This document shows positions 1 to 5,070 of a DNA stretch of 5,360 bases, piece by piece. Under the pieces are notes generated by a model that was not told the DNA's origin, searched no databases, and saw only the letters and a list, made by a program, of their open reading frames with translations. The stretch lies in assembly GCA_031278665.1 (NCBI GenBank), contig JAITKC010000163.1, positions 1-5,360 on the forward strand, read 5' to 3'. Both the position numbers and the translations under genes were made by a program. This DNA is from Bifidobacteriaceae bacterium (lineage in GTDB: Bacteria; Actinomycetota; Actinomycetes; Actinomycetales; WQXJ01). How positions within the stretch are numbered: the first letter of the stretch is position 1; the number at the start of each line of letters is the position of its first letter.

Positions 1-1
1 G

Positions 2-274
2 TTGGCTGAGCAGCAATTCCGGGCCTGTCAGGCGGACACGGGCAATCAGGTCACGGGGCTGGACCTGGCGGACGGCCTGGCCGACTTGTGGACCGTGGAC
101 TCAGCCGACCAACTGGCGACCGCCGGGCCGGTGTTGATCACCCCCCGGACCACTGGCGAGAGGCTGTTCGCGGCCCGGATCGCGGAACTGGACTCGCTGC
201 TGGGTGGGTCCGGCGCCACCCCCGAGGGGCTGGCCCCTGAGACCTCCCTGGTCGAACTCAAGGGCGCGGCCTAG
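2..274 (+). CDS. C-terminal part of an unidentified protein (5' end probably outside the window)
   Basis: The frame is open from the left edge to a TAG at 272-274 and gives about 90 residues. Third codon positions are mostly G or C, and the composition is balanced (acidic, hydrophobic and small residues mixed), as in a real gene. A TTG codon at position 2 could be read as a start, but no upstream sequence is available to show a ribosome binding site. A 5'-truncated gene is more likely. I do not recognise the family. The visible part has a hydrophobic strand-like stretch ending in PVLITPRTTGERLF, then a helix-like segment (AARIAELDSLLGG) and a short tail. There is no signal peptide or membrane segment. 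It converges on vapC, and a GC-rich hairpin starts at its stop codon. Confidence 0.55.
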   Translation: MAEQQFRACQADTGNQVTGLDLADGLADLWTVDSADQLATAGPVLITPRTTGERLFAARIAELDSLLGGSGATPEGLAPETSLVELKGAA

Positions 275-299
275 CCCGCCGGAAGCCTGACCGGCGGGC
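274..299 (+). terminator. GC-rich hairpin at the end of the left-edge gene
   Basis: A perfect 9-bp inverted repeat (GCCCGCCGG at 274-282, CCGGCGGGC at 291-299) surrounds an 8-nt loop and begins at the last base of the TAG stop. No T-run follows, so it would be a non-canonical, U-less terminator of the kind often proposed in high-GC actinomycetes, or an mRNA 3'-end stabiliser. Confidence 0.5.
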
Positions 300-322
300 C
301 GGCGCGGCGGCTTGGGCGGCGC

Positions 323-342
323 CGATGCCGCTCACGGCATCG
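323..342 (-). terminator. Hairpin downstream of vapC
   Basis: An 8-bp perfect inverted repeat (CGATGCCG at 323-330, CGGCATCG at 335-342) has a 4-nt loop. It lies 15 bases beyond the vapC stop codon in the direction of vapC transcription. There is no T-tract. Because the flanking genes converge, it could act on either strand. Confidence 0.45.
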
Positions 343-357
343 TTCCGGCGAACGGAC

Positions 358-756
358 TCAGACGACTTCGACGCTTACTTCCGGCGCCCCTGCCCGAACA
401 GCCCCGACCAGCCGGGCGTCGCCGGTCAGCAGCGGGCAGCCTAGAAGCTCGGCCAGTGCGACGTAGGAGGCGTCGTAGGCGGTTAGCCGACCGCGCCGGG
501 CCCAGACCCGGCTGGCGACGGCCTCGAACGGCCACAGCTCGATGTCGAGCAAACCGAAGCTGTCGAGCGCCAGTTCCGCGGCCGACTGGGTCAAGACGCC
601 TGCCGACCACCAGCGCCGGACCACGTTCGCGACATCGAAGGGCAACAGGTGCGGCGCGGCCATTTCAGTCTCCGCCATGCGTGCCGCCGCCAGGTCGCCG
701 TCCTCGGTCAGCAGCGCCGCCAGGACCGCCGAGGCGTCCACCACCAGCCGGCTCAC
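358..756 (-). CDS. vapC: VapC-family PIN-domain toxin (ribonuclease)
   Basis: This is a 132-residue protein, the usual length for a single PIN-domain VapC toxin. These are Mg-dependent endoribonucleases that cut tRNA, rRNA or mRNA and are neutralised by the antitoxin encoded just upstream. The acidic metal-binding residues are all in place: D7 in the N-terminal strand (LVVDASAVLAAL), D41 in LLPFDVANVVRRW, D95 in TAYDASYVALAE, and D113 in LLTGDARL. The second acidic position is more often Glu in the family; here it is Asp, which keeps the charge. The GTG start at 756 overlaps the vapB stop in a GTGA junction (753-756), so translation is probably coupled and toxin is made only after antitoxin. 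The RNA target cannot be told from sequence. The family assignment is secure; activity is inferred. Confidence 0.93.
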   Translation of the reverse strand: MSRLVVDASAVLAALLTEDGDLAAARMAETEMAAPHLLPFDVANVVRRWWSAGVLTQSAAELALDSFGLLDIELWPFEAVASRVWARRGRLTAYDASYVALAELLGCPLLTGDARLVGAVRAGAPEVSVEVV

Positions 757-983
757 CGGCGGTCTTGGGCCAGGTCGGCCAGGATGGCGGCGCGGCTGAC
801 CGGCGGGTAAGCCCGGCTCCGCTGCCTGATCTGGGCCAGAACTTCCCGCTGGTCGGCCCGCGCGGCGATCCGGGTCAAGGCCGCCAGGGTGTATTCCTGC
901 ATCGACTGCCCGGCCCCGGCCGCTTTGGCCGCCAACGAATTGCGCACGTCATCGGGCACGTTCCGAATGGTGATAGTTGTCAC
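753..983 (-). CDS. vapB: VapB-type antitoxin (ribbon-helix-helix, FitA-like)
   Basis: This is a 76-residue protein. Residues 2-7 (TTITIR) form the typical DNA-contacting beta strand of a ribbon-helix-helix antitoxin. Next come NVPDDVRNSLAAKAAGAGQS (helix A and turn) and SMQEYTLAALTRIAA (helix B), closely matching the FitA/VapB pattern. The C-terminal third (about 45-76, rich in Arg and Ala, with YPPVSRAAILADLAQ) would wrap around and block the PIN toxin. It is the first gene of a two-gene operon, overlapping vapC by 4 bp. The GTG start at 983 has no Shine-Dalgarno sequence. Instead it sits directly beside a 7-bp-arm inverted repeat containing a -10-like TAAAAT, so a leaderless and autorepressed transcript is likely. 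Family membership is clear; the DNA target and partner binding are inferred. Confidence 0.92.
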   Translation of the reverse strand: MTTITIRNVPDDVRNSLAAKAAGAGQSMQEYTLAALTRIAARADQREVLAQIRQRSRAYPPVSRAAILADLAQDRR

Positions 984-1000
984 GCCGCTATTTTAGCGGC
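984..1000 (-). promoter_or_regulatory. vapBC promoter -10 and overlapping operator palindrome
   Basis: A perfect inverted repeat (GCCGCTA at 984-990, 3-nt centre, TAGCGGC at 994-1000) ends exactly at the base before the vapB GTG. On the minus strand the A/T-rich centre reads TAAAAT (995 to 990), a good -10 hexamer, 6 nt upstream of the start codon. No clear -35 is present. VapB-VapC complexes typically bind such palindromes to repress their own operon, so the position strongly suggests the autoregulatory operator. Binding is inferred. Confidence 0.7.
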
Positions 1001-1138
1001 GGCGCCTGCAAAATGGCGCGGCCCGCGCGGCCCCGCGCCGGGGCCAGACGCTACTCCCACGACCGGTCGATGGTCTTCCAGAAGGCCAAGGCGACCCACG
1101 GCGCAACCGGAGCGAACTCGGTCCGGCCCCAATGCGCC
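1001..1138. other. Intergenic gap between the cyclase and vapB
   Basis: About 140 bases lie between the cyclase stop and the vapB operator. Apart from the terminator-like hairpin, the only structure I see is a short GACCGGTC palindrome at 1061-1068. Several open frames run through this region on both strands, but none resembles a protein. Confidence 0.4.
1008..1039 (-). terminator. Probable intrinsic terminator of the adenylate cyclase gene
   Basis: Read on the minus strand, GGCGCGG (1039-1033) and CCGCGCC (1021-1015) form a 7-bp GC stem around an 11-nt loop, followed by A and four T (1014-1010). It lies about 100 bases past the cyclase stop codon and just before the vapB promoter, so it separates the two transcription units. 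Confidence 0.55.
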
Positions 1139-2305
1139 TCAGGAACGCGCCAGCCGGTACGGCTGAACCTGGCCCACGCCGGGCACGGCCGTCGGCCCCT
1201 GAGCCTCAAGCGCCAGCCCGGCGGCGCTCGCCAGACCACCCGTCCCGCTGGCCCGGCCCGCCGCGGCAGGCCCAGCAGCGCCACCCGCCACAGGGGCGCC
1301 ACCCGCCACAGGGGCGCCATCCGCCGCAGCCGGACCGTCCTGCCTGGGAGCGCCCGCCGCCCCGCCCAGCACCTCGGCGGTGGCCGAATCGACCAGCACC
1401 TCCCCCGGGGCGGCCAGCCCGGTCAGCCGCGACGCCAGATTGACCGAGGGGCCGAAGACGTCGCCGAACCGCCCCAACACCCGGCCCCAGACCAGTCCGA
1501 CGCGGGCCGGCGGAGTGGCGCCATCGCGCCCAATCCCCTCCGCCAGGTCGAGCGCGATCAGCGAGCCGCGGACCGGCTCGTCGGTCACGAACATGATCCC
1601 GTCGCCAAGTTCCTTGACCACGCGGCCGCCGCCGCGCGAGACGATGTCGCGGCAGCCCCGCATGAACGCCTGCACCAGCAGGTCGAGTTCGGCGGCGTCG
1701 AGTTTGGCCGAGATCGCCGTGTAGCCGACCAGATCGGCGAAGCCGACCGCCCGCTGCAGCGGCAACGCCTCCGGCTCCTGCCCCCCGCTCGGCGGCCGGC
1801 CCTCCGCCACCGACTCCCCAATCCGCCGGATGATCCGCGACAGGTGCGACCGCCAGGCGTACATCATCTGCTCCTCGAAGATGTCCGCCATGTCCGCGAT
1901 CTTGTCCAAAACCACCAACCTGGCCGACTCGGCGTCCAGACCGTACCGTTCGGCGGCATCGTCCATCAACGACTCGAACTGCCACCACGCCAAACGCTCC
2001 GTGGTGTGCGAAACGGCGCGGAGCAAGTGAGTCTCGGTCCGCCGCCCGAGCACCCCATAGGCGACCACCTCGTAGGCGGCGATGATGGCGTCGACGTCCT
2101 TGGCGGTCATGGCGTCCTCGCCTTCGGGCGGCAGGGCCAGGCCCAGCGACGTCCAGAACGCCGCGATCGTCTCGCGATCAAGTCCGGTCGCCTGCTCCAC
2201 CTGCGACAACGTCAGAGTGCGCGGCGCCCCGGCGATGGTGTCGGCCCGGTCGTCGGCGGTCGAATACTCGCCGCGGGCCAGCTTCTTCAGGCGGTCGTCG
2301 GGCAC
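1139..2305 (-). CDS. Class III adenylate cyclase with N-terminal regulatory domain
   Basis: This enzyme converts ATP to cAMP. With the GTG start at 2305 it has 388 residues. Residues 1-185 are a helical regulatory half: a small helix-turn-helix-like segment (about 30-60, TLTLSQVEQATGLDRETIAAFW) and then long helices, similar to the pH-responsive module of M. tuberculosis Rv1264. Residues 186-315 are the cyclase homology domain. All expected active-site residues are visible: metal ligands D191 (FADLVGYT) and D235 (KELGDG), adenine-selecting K231 and D282 (FGDVFG), and N289 and R293 of VNLASRL. A soluble, adenylate-specific homodimer is expected. Residues about 316-365 are an Ala/Gly/Pro-rich insertion before the final strands ending at PYRLARS. 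The frame stays open far upstream through birA, but the part before about 2359 does not look like protein. An ATG at 2359 is an alternative start; at 2305 an AAGGTGG lies 5 nt upstream. It sits downstream of birA, as in Streptomyces. Confidence 0.93.
   Translation of the reverse strand: MPDDRLKKLARGEYSTADDRADTIAGAPRTLTLSQVEQATGLDRETIAAFWTSLGLALPPEGEDAMTAKDVDAIIAAYEVVAYGVLGRRTETHLLRAVSHTTERLAWWQFESLMDDAAERYGLDAESARLVVLDKIADMADIFEEQMMYAWRSHLSRIIRRIGESVAEGRPPSGGQEPEALPLQRAVGFADLVGYTAISAKLDAAELDLLVQAFMRGCRDIVSRGGGRVVKELGDGIMFVTDEPVRGSLIALDLAEGIGRDGATPPARVGLVWGRVLGRFGDVFGPSVNLASRLTGLAAPGEVLVDSATAEVLGGAAGAPRQDGPAAADGAPVAGGAPVAGGAAGPAAAGRASGTGGLASAAGLALEAQGPTAVPGVGQVQPYRLARS
1280..1333 (-). repeat. 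18-bp tandem repeat inside the cyclase gene
   Basis: Two perfect 18-bp copies (1280-1297 and 1298-1315) are followed by a third that matches at 13 of 18 positions (1316-1333). The period is six codons and encodes GAPVAG repeats in the flexible Ala/Gly/Pro insertion after the catalytic core. Copy-number changes would preserve the frame. Confidence 0.85.
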
Positions 2306-2317
2306 ACCAACCACCTT
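2306..2317 (-). promoter_or_regulatory. Start-deciding site for the cyclase: AAGGTGG, also TAAGGT
   Basis: On the minus strand AAGGTGG (2317-2311) lies 5 nt before the GTG at 2305 and differs by one base from the Shine-Dalgarno consensus. The same bases contain TAAGGT (2318-2313), a TANNNT -10 pattern 7 nt before the GTG, so a leaderless start is also possible. Either reading favours 2305 over the ATG at 2359, which has only a C-run before it. Confidence 0.45.
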
Positions 2318-2517
2318 AACCCCAATCGCCGTCCGCCCCCGAGCCCGCCGCCAGCGCATAGGGGGGGTGATACCGTCCCCAGCCTCCCGGCCGCTCGACG
2401 GCCCGCCCAAAAGTGCGCGACGGCGCAAGTCCCTCGCGGCCCCGCTGTCCGGCCGGACGGCGCGCTCCCGCCGGGAAAGGTCCCACGCCAAAGCCAAGCC
2501 GGTCGGAACGCGCGCCC
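2306..2517. other. Gap between birA and the cyclase
   Basis: About 210 bases lie between the birA stop and the chosen cyclase start. The gap holds a 12-bp palindrome (GTCCGGCCGGAC, 2447-2458), a short CCCGCCGGG palindrome (2467-2475) and a run of seven G (2361-2367). No terminator with a T-tract is evident, so read-through from birA is possible. I see no credible gene here. Confidence 0.4.
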
Positions 2518-3333
2518 CTAGATAAGCTCTCCGGCGTCGATCCGGGCGACCCCGCCGTCCGCGCGCCTCAGGCTGAGCGCCCCATCTTCTCCGACCGCCT
2601 CGGCCCGGCCGGTTGCGACCGTCCCGTCCGGGAGCCGGATCGCCGCCGGCCGCCCCAAGGTCGCCATCCGCGCGCCGACCGCCTCCGCCAGGCGGCCGCC
2701 GTCCGCCGCCCAGCGCTCGAACCAGGTCGCGGCCGCGCTCAGAACCGCGATCGCCAGCCAGTCGCGATCCACGTCCGGCGCGCCCAGCAGCGCCAGCGAT
2801 CCGGCGCGCGCGTCCGGCAGTTCGGCCTCGGTTTGGCTGACGTTGAGTCCGATGCCGACGACGACGTCTCCGCCCGGCGTCGCGCTGGCCAACACACCGG
2901 CCAGTTTCCGGCCCGCCATCATCACGTCGTTGGGCCATTTCAGGCCCGCCTGGCCGGGCGCCACCAGGTCGATCGCCTCCATCGCCGCCAAAGCCAGCGC
3001 CAAACCCAGCGCGGTGCGCCGCTCGCGCGCCCTCGCCGGCGGGCTGACCAGCACGGACGCGATGACCGATGATCGCGGCGGGGCTATCCAGGGGCGCGGC
3101 TCGCCTTCGCCTGGATGCTGCCGACCGCGCCCGCGGCTCTGGTATTCCGCCAGCAACGCGGTCAAACGCCCCGACCCGCCTAAGTCCGGGGCCGCCGCGG
3201 GCTGTCCCAGGCACGCCCGGCGCGCCAATTCCGCGTTAGTCGAGTCGACCTCCTGGACCACCTCGACGCTGGCGTAAGGGCCCTGGCGGACCAGCGCCTC
3301 GTTCAGCCGGTCAGGGTCAAGCGGATGGCGCAC
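2518..3333 (-). CDS. birA: Biotin--[acetyl-CoA carboxylase] ligase (group I, no DNA-binding domain)
   Basis: This enzyme activates biotin with ATP and transfers it to the acceptor lysine of biotin carboxyl carrier domains (acyl-CoA carboxylases, pyruvate carboxylase). The GTG start at 3333 gives 271 residues. Seen in order: substrate-loop strand VVQEVDSTNAELA (25-37), biotin/ATP loop AEYQSRGRGRQ (62-72), catalytic-core GLKWPNDV with the conserved lysine K132, RKLAGVL (142-148), VVVGIGLNVS further on, and a C-terminal SH3-like domain ending RIDAGELI. There is no N-terminal helix-turn-helix, so it should not act as a repressor. I chose 3333 because actinomycete homologues begin at about this point (RHPLDPDRLNEAL) and a -10 hexamer lies 7 nt upstream. 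The frame extends to an ATG at 3501, but those 56 residues have no family resemblance. Between the GRGR loop and the following strand the usual WxSPPG segment is altered and longer. Confidence 0.94.
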   Translation of the reverse strand: MRHPLDPDRLNEALVRQGPYASVEVVQEVDSTNAELARRACLGQPAAAPDLGGSGRLTALLAEYQSRGRGRQHPGEGEPRPWIAPPRSSVIASVLVSPPARARERRTALGLALALAAMEAIDLVAPGQAGLKWPNDVMMAGRKLAGVLASATPGGDVVVGIGLNVSQTEAELPDARAGSLALLGAPDVDRDWLAIAVLSAAATWFERWAADGGRLAEAVGARMATLGRPAAIRLPDGTVATGRAEAVGEDGALSLRRADGGVARIDAGELI

Positions 3334-3346
3334 GCCGTAGAGAATA
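3334..3346 (-). promoter_or_regulatory. birA promoter -10 (leaderless start)
   Basis: The minus strand reads TATTCT at 3346-3341, a full TANNNT match, then 7 nt and the GTG at 3333. No Shine-Dalgarno sequence precedes the GTG. The spacing puts the transcription start on or next to the start codon, as in leaderless actinomycete mRNAs. The -35 element is not clear. Confidence 0.55.
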
Positions 3347-3563
3347 GCCCGCGCGCCGAGCCCAAGTCTCGGCCCAATCGCCAAACTTGCCTCTCCCAAA
3401 GACGGCTCCCGCGGCCTCGACCCGCCGAAATCGCGCCCCGAGGCGGTTCGGACCCGCCCTCGCTCAGCCGCCGAGAAGTCGCTTGCGGATAAGGAAATCA
3501 AGACTCCTGAGACGGGACGTATTGGCGCCCGACCCGGATCATCGAGGGTGGAGACTGGAACGC
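3334..3563. other. Divergent intergenic region between birA and the DUF5709 gene
   Basis: About 230 bases separate the two chosen divergent starts. Apart from the birA -10 and the DUF5709 ribosome binding site I see no clear operator or + strand promoter. The frames of both genes stay open across this stretch, so gene callers may extend either one into it. The extra residues (Arg/Pro/Ser-rich) do not resemble protein. Confidence 0.45.
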
Positions 3564-3923
3564 ATGGATCGTTTCACCGACGCACCGGATGACCCGCCCT
3601 TCGACCTCTACCAAAACTCGCCGGAGGATCTGCTGACCCCAGGCGACCTGGATCCGCTGGACACCGACTACGACCCGCCGGACCGCGAGCCGATCCCCGC
3701 CAGGCGGTTGTGGGAGGAAGGCGACCACGAGACGTTGGACGAGCGGTTGGACGACGAAGAACCCGAGGTCTGGGACATCGACACGGAGCTAATCGACACC
3801 CGTCGGGCCGGACGTGTCGAGGCGTTGGACTCCGACGGCGTACGCGACATTTTCGCCGCCGATGACGGGCTCGACGGTTTGGGCGCTTCGGCCGAGGAAG
3901 CCGCGATCCATTACGAGGACTGA
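3564..3923 (+). CDS. DUF5709 family acidic protein
   Basis: This is a 119-residue, strongly acidic, hydrophilic protein of unknown function. I assign it to the actinobacterial DUF5709 family by its linear pattern: SPEDLL (19-24) and DTDYDPPDREP (33-43) near the start, ETLDERLDDEEPEV (56-69) in the middle, then TELIDTRRAGRVEALD (74-89) and the C-terminal DDGLDGLGASAEEAAIHYED (100-119). There is no signal peptide, membrane helix or catalytic motif, so it is probably cytosolic and at least partly disordered. The ATG at 3564 is preceded by GGAG at 3550-3553, a 10-nt spacing that is long but usable. The frame is open upstream to 3387, but family resemblance begins only here. It is divergent from birA and converges on rplL. 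No function can be inferred from the context. Confidence 0.85.
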   Translation: MDRFTDAPDDPPFDLYQNSPEDLLTPGDLDPLDTDYDPPDREPIPARRLWEEGDHETLDERLDDEEPEVWDIDTELIDTRRAGRVEALDSDGVRDIFAADDGLDGLGASAEEAAIHYED

Positions 3924-3948
3924 CGCCCCCGCCCCGGGCGGACGCGCC

Positions 3949-3985
3949 AGCGGCCCGGCCCCGGCAAAGCCGGAACCGGGCCGCT
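3949..3985. terminator. Bidirectional hairpin between DUF5709 and rplL
   Basis: AGCGGCCCGG (3949-3958) pairs with CCGGGCCGCT (3976-3985). Inside, a 2x2 internal loop is followed by CCGGC (3961-3965) pairing with GCCGG (3969-3973) around an AAA loop, for 15 bp in all. It lies 25 bases after the DUF5709 stop and 20 bases after the rplL stop, between converging genes, so it can end both transcripts. There is no long T-tract on either side, only TT on the + strand. Confidence 0.75.
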
Positions 3986-4005
3986 TCCCGCGGGCCCGCG
4001 GATGA

Positions 4006-4392
4006 TTACTTCAGCGTGACGCTCGCGCCAGCGCTCTCAAGCGCCGCCTTGGCCTTTTCGGCGGTCTCCTTGTTGACCTTCTCCAGGATCGGCTTCGGCG
4101 CGGCTTCGACCAGGGCCTTGGCCTCGCCCAGGCCGAGCGAGGTGAGCGCCCGGACCTCTTTGATGACCTGGATCTTCTTCTCCCCGAAGGAGTCAAGGAT
4201 GACGTCGAACTCCGACTGCTCCTCCTCCGGTTCGGCCTCGGCGGCGGCCGGCGCGGCCGCCGCCGCCACAGCGGCCGGCGCGGCCGCCTTGACATCGAAG
4301 ACTTCCTCGAACTTCTTGACGAAGTCGGAGAGTTCGATCAGCGACATCTGCTTGAATTGCTCGATCAGCTCGTCAATGCTGAGCTTTGCCAT
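4006..4392 (-). CDS. rplL: 50S ribosomal protein L7/L12
   Basis: L7/L12 forms dimers on the L10 stalk of the large ribosomal subunit and recruits initiation, elongation and release factors, stimulating their GTP hydrolysis. At 128 residues it has the normal length. Residues 1-34 ([19 protein letters not shown] and following) are the helical dimerisation and L10-binding domain. Residues 35-59 are the Ala/Pro-rich flexible hinge, ending in an acidic EAEPEEEQ. Residues 60-128 are the C-terminal factor-binding domain with the conserved [25 protein letters not shown] and the final GASVTLK. The ATG at 4392 is preceded by AAAGG about 10 nt upstream. It is the second gene of the operon, 62 nt after rplJ, with a hairpin in the gap. 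The mRNA ends at the bidirectional hairpin. The protein is complete and ordinary. Confidence 0.98.
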   Translation of the reverse strand: MAKLSIDELIEQFKQMSLIELSDFVKKFEEVFDVKAAAPAAVAAAAAPAAAEAEPEEEQSEFDVILDSFGEKKIQVIKEVRALTSLGLGEAKALVEAAPKPILEKVNKETAEKAKAALESAGASVTLK

Positions 4393-4421
4393 TTTGGTGT
4401 TGCCTTTCTCGATTCAGCCGG

Positions 4422-4457
4422 TGATCGGCCTGGTTTCGTGGTTGGTTCGGCCGATCA
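4422..4457 (-). promoter_or_regulatory. Hairpin in the rplJ-rplL junction, including the rplJ stop codon
   Basis: A 9-bp perfect inverted repeat (TGATCGGCC at 4422-4430, GGCCGATCA at 4449-4457) has an 18-nt loop. On the mRNA the 5' arm starts with the rplJ UGA stop codon, and the 3' arm ends about 20 nt before the rplL ribosome binding site. It could stabilise the rplL message or serve as a processing site, helping to make several L12 copies per L10. The role is inferred. Confidence 0.6.
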
Positions 4458-4976
4458 GGCCGTTGACTCCTGCTTTTCCCGCAGAGCGTCGATAGTGCGG
4501 ACCGCCTTGCTGGCGGGCGCCGCGAACAGGTACGCCGCCTGGGCCAGCGAGGCTTTGACCACTCCGGCCACTTTGGCCAGCGTGACCTCGCGGGAATCCA
4601 GGTCCGCGAGTTTTCCAACATCTTCGGCGGTCATTGCGCCGCCTTCGATGATCCCCCCTTTGACCACCAGCGCGTGGTGCGTCCGGGCGAAGTCACGCAG
4701 CGTCTTAGCCGCCACCACCGGATCGCCGTGGACATAGGCGATGGCGGTGGGACCGGTCAGGGTCTCCTCCAGGCCTTCGATCCCGGCGTCGCGCAGGGCG
4801 AACTTGGTCAGCGTGTTCTTCACCACGGCGTAAGTGGCATCCGCCCGCAAGGCGTTCCGCAGTTGCCTCAGTTCGGCTACGGTCAGCCCGCGATATTCGG
4901 TCAGCAGCACCGCTTGCGACTCCGTCACCTGCTGACGAATCCGATCGGCCACCGCCACTTTCTCCGGCCTCGCCAT
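4455..4976 (-). CDS. rplJ: 50S ribosomal protein L10
   Basis: L10 is the base of the ribosomal stalk: it binds 23S rRNA beside L11 and carries L7/L12 dimers on its C-terminal helix. At 173 residues it has the normal length. The N-terminal globular domain has the hallmark AVLLTEYRGLTVAELRQLR (22-40) and the rRNA-contacting stretch YAVVKNTLTKFAL (49-61), then LTGPTAIAY and DPVVAAKTLRDFA. The tail (about 135-173), ending in KAVRTIDALREKQ, is the L12-docking helix. The ATG at 4976 has an excellent ribosome binding site, AAGGAG, 5 nt upstream. It is the first gene of the stalk operon, and the upstream leader carries an attenuator that surplus L10-L12 complex probably controls. Nothing in the protein itself is unusual. 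Confidence 0.98.
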   Translation of the reverse strand: MARPEKVAVADRIRQQVTESQAVLLTEYRGLTVAELRQLRNALRADATYAVVKNTLTKFALRDAGIEGLEETLTGPTAIAYVHGDPVVAAKTLRDFARTHHALVVKGGIIEGGAMTAEDVGKLADLDSREVTLAKVAGVVKASLAQAAYLFAAPASKAVRTIDALREKQESTA

Positions 4977-5037
4977 TGGCTCTCCTTATGCTCGTGCCGT
5001 TCGGTCCGCCGAAGCCCGCCGCGTCCAGCGCGACGCC

Positions 5038-5070
5038 AAAAAAGGGCCCCGGCGCAAGCGCACGGGACCC
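5038..5070 (-). terminator. Intrinsic terminator (attenuator) in the rplJ leader
   Basis: On the minus strand GGGTCCCG (5070-5063) pairs with CGGGGCCC (5051-5044), including one U·G pair. Above a bulged T, GCG/CGC closes a CTTG tetraloop, and six T (5043-5038) follow directly. It lies about 60 nt upstream of the rplJ ATG, so termination here would prevent expression of both stalk genes. Confidence 0.85.

Noticed and set aside
312..1166. 284-codon + strand open frame opposite vapBC
   Set aside because: Its translation is low-complexity Arg/Pro, and vapB and vapC on the other strand have full family motifs.
2447..2458. 12-bp palindrome GTCCGGCCGGAC as birA terminator or operator
   Set aside because: It allows only a 4-bp stem with a 4-nt loop and has no T-tract. 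Short G/C palindromes are expected by chance at this base composition.
977..2521. 514-codon + strand open frame opposite the cyclase
   Set aside because: It is Arg/Pro/His-rich, a typical antisense shadow of a high-GC gene. The opposite strand has all the cyclase active-site residues.
2360..3214. Upstream part of a very long minus-strand frame (to 3214) continuous with the cyclase
   Set aside because: It lies almost wholly inside birA in another frame, is Arg/Gly-rich without protein-like pattern, and cyclase resemblance begins only after about 2305.
3387..3563. N-terminal extension of the DUF5709 protein
   Set aside because: The stretch is Arg/Pro-rich, unlike the acidic remainder, and family resemblance and a usable ribosome binding site both point to 3564.
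4016..4495. 159-codon + strand frame opposite rplL
   Set aside because: It is a Ser/Ala-rich mirror of the L7/L12 hinge and domains, with no ribosome binding site or family resemblance.
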